Source: Haberlea rhodopensis (Eukaryota; Streptophyta; Magnoliopsida; Lamiales; Gesneriaceae). Taken from it: 64,000 bases of DNA. The position numbers and the translations under genes are program-made. The stretch covers positions 2,089,043-2,153,042 of the forward strand of contig CAJQUN010000042.1 of NCBI GenBank assembly GCA_907163345.1, read 5' to 3'. A model generated the notes under the pieces. That model was not told the DNA's origin. It saw nothing but the letters and a program-made list of their open reading frames with translations, and did not search any database. This document shows, piece by piece, positions 20,190 through 31,473 of this stretch (position 1 is the stretch's first letter; the number at the start of each line of letters is the position of its first letter).

Positions 20190-22750
20190 TTACAATATAT
20201 GCCAAAAGAGATCCAAATTCAATAAATACCACTTCAATTGCACTCTTCGATTTTTCAAAAGATCAAACATATCAACATTGTAATCTAAATCAATGCCATG
20301 AACAATCTCTCTCTCAATGTACAAAACCATTGTGTTGTTTAAATATTCCTGCTCCATTTTATTGCGAAGTGGAGTTTTAAGAAGCTTCATCCCTGAAAAT
20401 GATCGCTCTGTTGTTGCGGTAGAAACTGGAAGAGTCAAGATTAAACGAATCAACCTATCAAAAACGAAATACATCCTCGACTTCTTTGTTTCAGCAAACA
20501 ATTGACATAATCTAGGAAGAGAATCAATATCCTTAAATCGTGAGTCGAAATAGATCCTCGACTTCTTTGTTTCAGCAAACAATTGACATAATCTAGGAAG
20601 AGAATCAATATCCTTAAATCGTGAGTCCTTAAATACATCAAGCTTGTAATGATCCAGTTGACTCTTCAAATGTTTCATGTCATCTTTGGAGAAATCATTG
20701 GGATAAAATTTCTCAATTAGAGAATAAATAGCACTTTCAGAGAATGATTTGAAACCATCACTATGATTTAAGGCATCACAAAGGGTAAGAAGCTCCATTG
20801 TTTCCTCCGTAAATCTAGTATTCAACTCCATCAGTTGTTTGTCAATCACAACATTGAACATATGAAAATGATAGTATTCCTCCAACGTGAAATTATTTTT
20901 CTGCTGACAAGAACGCTTAGTACATTCACTATAAAGACCAGTCAAATCAGACCAATGTCATGAATATCACAAAAATTATTCACACTCCATAGAAAATCAT
21001 CCCATTCATCATCTCGCATTTTCTGGAAAAGTAATTTTGTAGTCTTGACTAAACTCATTGCATTCAAAATGTCTTGATCTTTTCTTTGCAATGTTTGGCA
21101 TAAGACATCAGATGTTTCCAAGACTCTATGCATCAACAACAAGATAAATACAAAGTCAAATGTCATCATCCCCTTAAGCAAACCTATAGCCTCCGCACGT
21201 ATACTTAAGTTCGATTCCCCCCCCCCCCCCCCATGAGATCTTCAAGAAGTGCACAAATTGAACCAAACAATTCAATAACTCGACTAACAGAAGCATAATG
21301 TGAACTCCAACGAGTAGATACAGGTCGTTGCAAAGTACTAGCTTGATTAACCCCACTACCAGTCCCAAGTTCTCCTGATGCTATCAAATCAGTAATCTCA
21401 TCTTCTCGAATTGATTTTAGTTGAGAATGTCGCTTTGAAGAAGCACCCACAAAATTGACAATGGAACTCAATTTAGAAAAAAATAGCCATACATCTGATA
21501 CCTCTTTAGCTGCTGCAACTAAGGTAAGTTGTAGTCGATGAGCAAAACAATGAACATAATACGCAAATGGACAATCTTTGAGGAATAATGCTTGTAATCC
21601 ATTCCATTCACCTCGCATATTGCTAGCACCATCGTATCCTTGGCCTCACATATTTTCAATTAAAAGCTTATGTTGTGCTAATATGCTACATATGTATGTT
21701 TTCAATGTCAAGGAACTCGTGTCATCAACACAAGCAACTTCAAAAAATCGCTCTTAACAAACCCATTGCAATCTACATATCGCAAAACAATAGCCATTTG
21801 TGATTTATGAGATTCATCAACTGCCTCATCAACAAGAATACAAAATTTGGCATCCCCAACTTCATCATGAATTTTACTTCACACAATATCGGCAATAATT
21901 TTTAGTATCTCCTGCTGAATTGATGGTGATATATACTTGGCATTTTTAGCTACATTGTCTAAGATAACATCACCAGTTTCTTTGCATAATTCCCCTTGAA
22001 ATTTGATCAATTCCAAAAAATTCCCACGATTATGAGAATCTATCGACTCATCATGTCCTCTAAATGCACAACCCTGCAATGCTAGCCACAACACAGCTCT
22101 AATCGATGTCTTTAGAACCAATCTGTTTTGCTTCACAACATTTTCTGATTGTTTGTTCATCGTTCTATCAATATGTTGAGATACATTCTTCAATCCCTCC
22201 CATTTTTGCATAGCACTACTATGTGATGAGTTGCAATCCCCTTCATGCCTTTTCAATGGACAAGTTTTACAATTAACTCTTTTCCAATTCTTGAATCCTT
22301 CAACTATAAATGTCCTATGAAGTGATGAAGGAGTATCAAAAAGATAACACGGAAAGAAAAATGCGCTTTCCTTTATTTTAGAGAACTCGATCCATGGAAA
22401 CTTTATAAACCAAGAAGATTGAAAACTACGCTTTTGTTGCTTAAAATCAACAAGTGGATATTCATATATGGGTTGATATGGTCCCATCCCAACATATTCT
22501 CTCCTAACATCATCTTGTTTGTCGCATGGATATTGCAAAATTCCAATTCGTTTACCAGGATCTCGCTCATAATATGGATTATTGCCTTCTAATGGATTGA
22601 GAGAAACTTCGTTGTCAAGTTTGAGTTTTTTTGGTTTCCACTATAGATCTTGAACTTGACGAAGGGGTGTCGTTTAGAGCTCTTGAATTTTTGATAATTG
22701 CTCACTATTTTTCTGGATGAAATAATCGCTTATACTCCTTTGTGACATTT
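20190..22750 (-). pseudogene. hAT transposase pseudogene (TTF-type zinc finger, DUF4371, hAT C-terminus)
   Basis: Read 22750 to 20190, similarity to zinc-finger MYM-like plant hAT transposases continues through several frames. The N-terminus has GPYQPIYEYPLVDFKQQKRS, then the TTF-type finger (WIEFSKIKESAFFFPCYLF ... CKTCPLKRHEGDC). A DUF4371-like core follows (LWLALQGCAFRGHDESIDSH) up to a CGA-to-TGA-type stop at about 21879, beyond which ILVDEAVDESHKSQMAIVLR continues. The middle has YYVHCFAHRLQLTLVAAAKE, and the end has the dimerisation motif LTLPVSTATTERSFSGMKLL. Damage: at least one stop, frame changes, a 16-base C run at 21217-21232 with apparent replacement of coding sequence beside it, and an in-frame 81-bp duplication. 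It cannot make transposase. Confidence 0.85.
20466..20627 (-). repeat. 81-bp in-frame tandem duplication in the hAT pseudogene
   Basis: Two copies, 20466-20546 and 20547-20627, differ at one position. They encode 27 residues twice (FKDIDSLPRLCQLFAETKKS), just before the C-terminal dimerisation region. As 81 is a multiple of three, the frame survives. Confidence 0.9.
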
Positions 22751-23390
22751 TAATTCACCTATAAATAAACATTTCCAACCCATCATGTTAATTCAATAAT
22801 TAAAAATATTGAGATTTTAATAACAATAATCATAATCATGAAATAACAATTTCACAAACTAATCTCATTATTAATAATACCTAAGTTGGTGTAACTACAA
22901 AGTACTGTATCATTTTTAATAAAAAAAACGACTAACTATTATTTCACTTCTCCAAACAAAACAAAAGCACATGAACAAATTAAGTATTTTTAAACAAAAA
23001 AAATTCATTCAAAAGTATAAAACAATAAATAAAAAAAGCATATGAATATAAATGACAAAATAGTACTAACCTGAATCAAAATTAGAGAATTTGGTTTGTT
23101 CAAGGCTTGGAGTTTTGGTGTTCTTGTTGGTGGCCATTCAAACCAAAGAATGTTATAAGAAATTCAAAATTATTGGGATTTGGATTAGGTTTAAAGAAAT
23201 TAAAATGGCAATGGGCTGGTTTTAAAAAAATGATAGGAAATTGGGTTGTTTAAAAATTTAAATGGACATTGGGCTTAAAATAAAATTGATATATACTCTA
23301 TCAGAGAAGGGGTTGGGCTGGGCTGGGCTGAAGCCCAGCCAAGCCCCTTCTTTAGGCCCGCCTCTGAGTTCGATCAATTCATATTCCACA

Positions 23391-24285
23391 ACTTAACTAC
23401 GTTACTTACATAAACAGGCAACATTAAATTGCCCACCTTTGAAACCAAATATAGGTTGCCCACCTTTGAAACCAAATATAGGTTTTTTGCACATGTTTTC
23501 TGCACGATGCATCATCCGTGTTCTTAATACAATCACATGGTCACCATTTTCATTATGAATAAATCTAACAGCCTCCTCTCGAGTCTCGACAAATTTTGCA
23601 GAACTTTACCCCTTTTCACTAGCCTTTTGAATAACAAGAAACCGTGCAACTTCCCATTTAGGTGTTTGCATCACTGCTCAAATTTTGGATCCTGTTGTCT
23701 CTATTTATGCTATCTTTTTCAGAACGAAATAGATACGACATGGCTCATCATTCTCCACCCAGATTTAACCGTAATAGCACCGCACCCAACTTAACTACGT
23801 TACTTACATAAACAGACAGCATTAAATTGCCCTGTAATTCTTGGTTTATCATTGCTTTCCACAACAAAACCCCAGGCAAAAAGAAGGGGTGGAACAAGAA
23901 CGCCTTATGTTCTTTCCCTTGATCAATTATTTTTCGATGATGGAATGAAAGAAAGGGGTGCGGTGCTATTACGGTTAAATCTGGGTGGAGAATGATGAGC
24001 CATGTCGTATCTATTTCGTTCTGAAAAAGATAGCATAAACAGAGACAACGGGATCCAAATTTTGAGCAGTGATGCAAACACCTAAATGAGAAGTTGCACG
24101 GTTTCTTGTTATTCAAAAGGCTAGTGAGAAGGGGTAAAGTTCTGCAAAATTTGTCGAGACTCGAGAGGCTGTATAGATTTATTCATAATGAAAATGGTGA
24201 CCAAGTGATTGTATTAAGAACACGGATGATGCATCGTGCAGAAAATATGTGCAAAAAACCTATATTTGGTTTCAAAGGTGGGCAA
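23391..24285. repeat. Long inverted repeat, ~330-bp arms, 168-bp spacer
   Basis: The arm 23456-23787 is nearly the exact reverse complement of 23956-24285, with a spacer 23788-23955. A 45-bp piece starting AACTTAACTACGTTACTTAC occurs both just before the left arm (23392) and in the spacer (23788). The right arm ends 30 bp beyond the stop codon of the minus-strand CCCH gene at 24315. Short open frames in the arms mirror each other and are not taken as genes. Transcription through it would give a long hairpin RNA. Its origin (aberrant TE or inverted duplication) is not clear. Confidence 0.9.
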
Positions 24286-24314
24286 CAGATAATGTGATGA
24301 ATTGATAATTATTT

Positions 24315-27300
24315 TCAGCTCGAGGTGCGAACCTTGCCTCCCTGACTTGGGTTACTGCCACCCGGAACACTAGATTGCGGAAGGGGGTCACTCTTAGAGA
24401 ATATCGAACCGACTGAAGAACTTGAACTGTTTGTCGAAGACATATGCGATGGGAACGTGTCTTTGTTTGGACCAAAAAGAATTTCGGACCTTAGGTCTGA
24501 TGAGGATGATAATGGAGCCAAAGTTGTGTTTGTAGATCCCACTGGGTAAGGCGCAAAAGGCATATCGGTCAGAGATGAACTCGATGGACTGTAACTAAAA
24601 ATGCTCATTGGGTGGTCGAATTTGCACGAGGGACCAAATTTGCATACTCCATTTTGGGCGTAATGAGAGCAGACTGACGTGCCCTGAATTAAAACGAGAG
24701 ATTATGAGAAACGTTAGAATGATGAAACAGCAGAGCATATGAATAAGGGACTCCAAAAAAGGTCTACAAATAGCAGTTTGTTTGGGAGTGTACACAATGA
24801 TAAAGATTGAGCGAACATAATGAGGAAACATTAAACATAAGAGTTAAATTCTTACTGGGCGTAAAGGCAGACCCATCAGACTAAGCACAAAATCTGTTTT
24901 TGGTAAGTTCCGTTCTGGTGGATGGTGATACTTACATGTAGGTCCAAATTTACAATCCCCAGTCCTTACATAGTATCGACATTCTGGTTGGCCAGGTCTT
25001 TCTGGGAAGGCATTGCTCGAGAGGCCGGCAGAAGTTACAGAAAGATATGGTCCTGCGTATGCAGTTGCTGAAGGAGATAACTGTCCTATCCCATAAAATG
25101 GGTCTGCACCACCCATGTGTTGAGTACTCGGCGATGCCACAGGACTAATTGGCGCCTATACCATGTACTCGGTACGCGTTAATGTAAAATATAAGCATCA
25201 AAAAACATTCTTCGGATTAAACAAAAAGCTTTAGCTACGCCTACCTGATAGGGGGTCCAACCAGGAACAGGAAAAACTCCTGGGGACAGGAGCAAGGAGC
25301 CATAATTCCCAGGAACATAAGAACCCGAAAGAAGAGTTGGTCTTGCAATAGGCCAGTTGCTTGATGCTACGGCATATTGTTGAGAAGATTGGACAGGAGA
25401 TTGCACGGTTGGATAAACAGCACGAACAGGTATGGCTGCTGAGGCAGCCATAGCCCCAGGGACAGGGGCTTGAGGTGACAGATGTATCCCAGATGGCTGA
25501 GGATGATGAAATTTACAAGTGACACCAAACTTGCAAAGCCCTGTTTTAACATAATAAGAGCATTCTTTTTCGCCCTGTAACAAGGACAACATGAGACAGG
25601 TAGATTGTTTGAGAATATTACGTAAAACGAAACCATAAAAATTGGGTAAAAATATGAACAATACCAAAATTTTCGGAGTGGCATACCTGTCTCAAGGGAT
25701 ATCCGTAAAAATTAAGAGTCAATGGGGCAGGTGATTCGTCTCCGTACTTTGGATGGTCATACTTGCAGGAAGCACCAAATTTACACATTCCAATCCTCAT
25801 GTAGTGCTACAAAATTGGTGCAAACAGTGTAGTAGGTATCATTTCAAAAATCAAATTATTATTATATATAAGAGGGAAAGATTGGTGCTCAACATAAAGA
25901 AAAGTGGATTGGTTGATGAAAAGGAATAAAATTATATAACATCAAAAAGTGCATTGATGACAGAATACCATGTTGTGATGAAGTCGATGCTAACTGCTAT
26001 TTGCAGAACATAATGTCTAAAGGATGTGACCTAATAACCATAAAGGCCACTTCAGATGTCTGAGCAAATATTAACAATCATGAAACTTATATTCAACATG
26101 AATAGCATGATCTTGTTAAATTGTTAAAAAGAATTAGCTCTTTTTCTTGGTTGTTTAACCTAGGATGGTGACAGATGAAATATGAGGGAGAAACAATCAA
26201 CCTCGCATCTTTTACTGATATAGCTGATTCAAATTAGTATGGAACTAAACCTTGGAGAATTATAATCATGATGACCTCCTTACTGCAATAGAAGTCATTC
26301 AATGTTCCAAATTGAACTGACTAAGAAATAAATACTTTTTATTCCACGAAAAAAACAAAGAGAGAGAATGAATCAATGGTCAGCAACATATTTGGTTGTT
26401 CAAGAAAAGGAAAAGATCAAGTTCTAACAGAATATCCCATGTATATGTTGTAGATTCTGACATTTAACACAATAATCAAAGGAGACAAAAATTGAAAAAA
26501 TTAATATTGAAAAATCAGAAAACAACAAAAATCAGCTTATTATCTTCGAGCATGACCGAAATAGCAAAGGGAATGAATACAAACAGCAAGCAAAGGAAGC
26601 ACCATCGATCAATAAGGAAATACTTAGCCTCCCAAAATAGATGAGGCATTGACAAATTACTTAAGGGTCATGTCTGAAAAATGCATGTTTTGCCAATACC
26701 AAGTATTTGAGCACGAGTCAAACTGCAGAATCCTTAATAAATGCAGTAACGAGACTAATTGGTTATATAATTATAGGGTCGTTATGAAATAGAATTTCCC
26801 AGTTCTGCGGACATAAACAACAATAAGAAGTTGCTGCCAAAATGAAACAACCATTCAGTTACCCATTTTAAATGAAAGGAAAAGGTAATATGGATCACTT
26901 AGAATCGTGTGTTGTATAGTGTATACCACTAAGCAATCTACATATTGTAGCAAAGTATTCTTAGAAGAATTTGGCATGTCAATTTTATACCGAAGAAGGA
27001 TTAAAAATTCTGTTCATATGAATGTTGACAAAGATTCTAAAGTTAAAAGAAAACAGAAGTAATTATATATACCTGACACACAGGTTGGCCAACACGTTCC
27101 GGGTATTCACTTCCACCAGCACTCAAAGTTCCCACTGCCTATGGTTAGCAAAACAGCAATATTTTTATCAGTTCATGCGATCATCTAAAATGTAATTATT
27201 TTCCAAATTTCTTCTTAGCATACATCAGATATTCATAAAAATAAACCTCGGTAAAACAAGAAAGACTCCACTTTTGCCCGAAATCATATCAAATTTAAAT

Positions 27301-28012
27301 TCCACTAATTCTCCACAGGACATGTGCACCAGATTATTGCCATCATGGAAATGCAAATCTCTCCACTTCTATCTAATCGATGGAGCAGCATAAACTCCAA
27401 TGAAACAATAAAGACTTGATATTTAACTCAATTTGCAATCAAATATTCACAGAGCCCGTCAAATTCATGATCATCCAATTGACGCAATCATCCTAAAGCT
27501 GATACTTTTCCCAGCCTATTGATCAAAATAATAACCAAAAACATAAAACCTCGATTTTTACAGAAATCGTAAGAAAAAAATTCGAAAGTCCCGCCTTTTC
27601 CCCAACGATCTCAATGATCGTGCATTGAAAAATCAGAATAAATCACTAAACCTAGAAAACCCGATGATTTTACCACGCTACGATCATGGGGGTGATTGAA
27701 CCTGCACCGATTGCGGTAACCGCAGAACCCAGTCCTTAAGTAATAGATACAATCGGGCTCTTCAGGCCTTTCAGGGTATGAATCGGGTCCACCACCAAAA
27801 CCTAAACGCCACATAGGCTCTGCATTCAGATAAATCTACCTCAACTCAATCAATATTACAAAATTTCACGCTGAACTCAGAAAATTGGACTCAAATTCAA
27901 GCGAAATTCAGATGAAATTCAAATGCAACAAACCTTCCGGCCCGGTTTCGCGTCCCACCCATTCCTCCACGGGTACCCCCACCATTGGCTGGATCCCACC
28001 GCACCTCGCCAT
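24315..28012 (-). CDS. CCCH zinc-finger protein with five fingers (plant ZFN1 type), 469 aa, seven coding exons
   Basis: Exons: 28012-27934, 27819-27674, 27138-27073, 25806-25687, 25574-25245, 25155-24856, 24683-24315. All joins use GT-AG, and the total of 1410 bases is an exact reading frame. The protein opens [20 protein letters not shown]. It has five C-x8-C-x5-C-x3-H fingers: [80 protein letters not shown] and [20 protein letters not shown], spaced two (exons 2-4), one, one, one. The tail is Ser-rich and ends GGKVRTSS. Plant proteins of this type bind nucleic acid, and some have ribonuclease activity. The closest named relatives I know are Arabidopsis ZFN1-like and C3H58-like proteins. 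Intron 3 is 1.27 kb. The start ATG at 28012 is chosen because [14 protein letters not shown] is the conserved family N-terminus; Met10 is an alternative. Confidence 0.93.
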
Positions 28013-28027
28013 ATATGTGCAGACACG

Positions 28028-28224
28028 CACTCCTCTCTCTCTCTGATATTTAAACAACTACACTGTATTATTGAAACATAAATATATCACAACAACTTCG
28101 TAAAAATAAAATATATTTGCAGAGATACTGTATGAGTGTACAGGTACAAAACACACAGTTTGGTGTGTGATTGTGTGTGAGGTAGGGGAGGGAGGGAGAG
28201 AGGGAGAGAGAGAGAGAGAGTACT
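28028..28224 (-). repeat. CT/GA microsatellites in the CCCH gene leader
   Basis: A CTCTCT run at about 28030-28046 and a GA run at about 28187-28220 (GAGAGAGAGAGAG). On the gene's strand both are pyrimidine-rich, as is usual for plant 5' UTRs. The open frames over this stretch are by-products. No clear TATA box was seen. Confidence 0.6.
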
Positions 28225-28299
28225 TCTTGATCGAGATAGGTGACAGTTTGAGAGAGAGTTCTGGCTTTTTATTATACTCACTATCTCTTGTATTCATTC

Positions 28300-31200
28300 A
28301 CAATCAATTGTGCGTCAGCGTATGATATTTGTTCAATTTTCGTATTTTTGATATCATAAGAATATTTTTATGAAGTTTTTTTCAAAAATCCAAAAATAAC
28401 ATCTCTCATATTTTTATTGAATTTTTTTTTAAAAATTGTTACACATATTTATTGGCCGTCCTCATTTTTTTATAATATTGATTTCATATTTTTTAACTAC
28501 TCAACTACACCTCTCCCTCTTAATTACTATTGTTTTTTGTTGAAAACCGTCAACAAAAATTTTATACATATATCATCACGTTTGTTTCATCTCCGCTATT
28601 TTTAAGTTTGTTTCGTCTCCACTATTTTAAATTTCAAATCTGGAACATGATTTCTTTTAGGTTATGATGAACTGAATGAGTTTACTCACAATGTGTGTGC
28701 GTCGACACTAGTATATATATTGTTTGGTTGTGATTAAAATAAAATATTTATAGTTTCATTTCGTTTCTTAACAAACAAAATGGGAATCGTACGAGATCTT
28801 AATCAAAATCGTAAATTAATTTAAACTTTTAAAACATATTGTATGCATGAACTATTTTAATTTATATAGTTAAAATATTAGTTTGAGGGAATGACTTGCA
28901 TGTTTTATTTGCTTAATCTGCATGTTGTGTGCTTAATTGACACTTGGATCGTCATATTATTTTTAGCTAAAACATTTTTTACGAGTTCATAATTTGATAA
29001 AAGAATGAATCATAGTAGTCGCTACTGTTCCATGATGATATTGATCTCATCTTGCATGTCGATTTGAATCTTGAAAACTGTTGAACTTGTATGTGAATAC
29101 CATGTTTGAGTTAATATGTTAAAAATGATGAATGCTTTGAGCACATTGAGTCATGATCTTGTGGATTGCATGTTGAATGGTGATAATTGTTGTGAACTTG
29201 ACGATTTATCTTGAGCATCTTAGAGTACCCTAGAACCTATTTTATGAACACTTTGAGGCGAAAATTTATAATTACAAACTTGACTTGGAAATGATTTAGG
29301 CGATTTTTGAAACGTTTGAGCATTTCAAGCTTACCTAGTCTATATCAATCCCTAGTGTCTCATTTTGAGCTTTATTGAAAAAAGAATGGTATATGCATTG
29401 CATATAATTAGGCTAACATTCAACATTTATTGATAAACTCATTATACATATCGTATTATGAGCCTAAAATGAAAAAACGCATCATCACCCTAAGGGAGTA
29501 TAATGAATTTCATTTGATGTACGTAAATTGCTATATTTTGATGAGCTTACTGAAAAATTTTGATGAATGAGCAAAAGAAAAGAAAAAAGTCTTGACAAAA
29601 GATTATGTAATAAGACCAAAGTGGCCAAGGTGGGAAAAAATTAGAAGAGAAGCTTGATATGTGCTGAAATATGAACGTTACAAGATTATACTCTCTTCTT
29701 TGCGCTTATCCTATCTTTTCTTTGTAACCGACGCCAAAGGCCTAACATTACAAGCTTAAAAAGATCTAAGATCCAAGTCTATGTAGTGACTACAGTAGTG
29801 AATAATTGTTTGAAAATAGGCCTATGGGGTGCTCAACGATAATCTTGATTTTGAGTTGATTAACATAATTTGATATTGAAGATGTGTATGAAACTTGAGA
29901 TTGACAATAGCACACACGTATATTCCGAGTTTGAGATATGCTGCCTGATATAGGGGAAAACACGTCTTGTTCAATTTGTTGATTGTTTCTTGTCTATCTG
30001 TGAGTGAGATGTCTGAGCTATTTAGTAACCACGAATTGATCTATTTGAATTATCAATGTTGAACTCTACGCTTTGATCCTATTGCTTGCTCGAGAATGAT
30101 TAAGTCTAAGTTGGAGAGAGTTGATATATGTGGATTTTACACTTATATTGCTATGAAATCATATGCATTTTATTATGATTTTTGGACGATATTATGTGTT
30201 TTCGTGTTGTTTTTGTATGTTCCAGGAATAAAGGTAGAAATGCATAAAAGTGAAGGATTTGAGCTAATTAATGATGAAATGACCAAACCGAGAGAACATA
30301 TCGAAGAAGGACAAGGATTTGAGTTTTGCAAAAAAAAAATCATGGTTACTATTCACACGATTGATTGCCGGTGGCAGAAAAAGTTGGTGATCGATCGCCA
30401 GGACTTCGCGATCGACCCCCAGGTGTTGAAATTTCGAGATTTTGTTTCCTATTTGAAGATTTTGTGTCAAAAAACACAAGAACTCTTCCCCATTATTTAA
30501 AGGAGCAAGTTGGATGAAAATTGGGGATTAATTCATAAATTTTTACCCTAGGATTGAGCCTCCATCTCCTATCTCCGTATCACCATCAACCGCAATCCAT
30601 CCATAAATCATCATAGCTTTAGAACAAGCCAACAAGGAGATTCGAGAGGCGGACGAGAAGGAAGCGAGAGAGGAAGCAATGATCTATGAACGAATTCGAC
30701 ATCGAGAATTTTTCTTTGTCTTTAATCATTAGTTTTATTTGGTTTGATTGATTATGTTGAACTAAAATTATTTATCGGGGCTAGGCAATCCGTTTGTTTT
30801 GAACCTATGATTTTTATTTGATTGAATTCATTTATTCTATGCGTATAATTTATTGTTCTTCATGCTTTTGAGGGTTTGGCCATCCTTGAATGATTACTTT
30901 ATTGTGATTGACTTGACGATATTGCATTACGATATAGTAAATTGTACCGTGGGTTTTAGATTGAGACAGATCAAGTAAAGTCTAGCACACATGTGATAGC
31001 AATAGATTTACCAAAATCAAAGACTAGTAGTTTTCACAAATCTTGATGCGATATTGATTGTTCAATAAGAATACGGGAGTAGCTTATTGCCACGTTAATA
31101 TTAGACTTGTTATAACTTGACCATAGTATAACGAATGCATTAGGAAAACTCGTCACCTTAGAAATATTTGGATATTCAATCGAGAATTGTAGGATATTGC

Positions 31201-31473
31201 ATTGGTGAGCCAAAGTCTCGATAATCTTCTCTAGTGGATTTTTCTCATTAACTTTGATTACCTTGGTTGGATTATTATTAGTATTTTATGTTTGTTAATT
31301 AGTTTAATTATTCATTCATTTTCGAAGTTACATATAGTTTAAAGACATCTTATTTGGTACTTACAGTTAGTCTCAGTGGGTTCGACAACCTGATCCTAAT
31401 TATCTATACTAAATATTGACAACTGTGCACTTGCGGTATAATTGCGCTACTCTGGAATTTTACTGTTTAAATA
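28300..31473. other. Non-coding region, probably a degenerate non-autonomous LTR retroelement
   Basis: No credible gene. The 134-codon frame at 30096-30500 has no recognisable domain. From about 28900 the composition and motifs resemble coding-free large retroelement derivatives of plants: a long leader-like tract, a splice-acceptor-like TGTATGTTCCAG before 30228, AGTCTCAGTGGGTTCGACAAC near 31371, and a GATCGATC-rich segment at 30389-30415. It ends where gypsy A coding sequence begins abruptly at 31474. No LTR pair was found. Confidence 0.35.

Larger units (their letters stand above)
20075..23367 (-). mobile_element. Decayed hAT transposon with TTF/DUF4371-type transposase
   Basis: Ends CTGGGGCGTAGC (left) and, inverted, TCAGAGGCGGGCC (right) fit the short ends of this hAT group. 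The flanks GTTCAATC (20067-20074) and GTTCGATC (23368-23375) match at 7 of 8 positions. The right sub-terminal region has a GGGCTGGGCTGAAGCCCAGCC palindrome-like repeat. It holds one broken transposase gene. Confidence 0.72.

Noticed and set aside
23537..24297. Mirror-image frames in the long inverted repeat
   Set aside because: The arms are reverse complements, so each frame appears twice; no known protein and no start context.
30096..30500. 134-codon + strand open frame
   Set aside because: No recognisable domain, ordinary for AT-rich non-coding DNA, and it lies in a region that looks like a coding-free retroelement.
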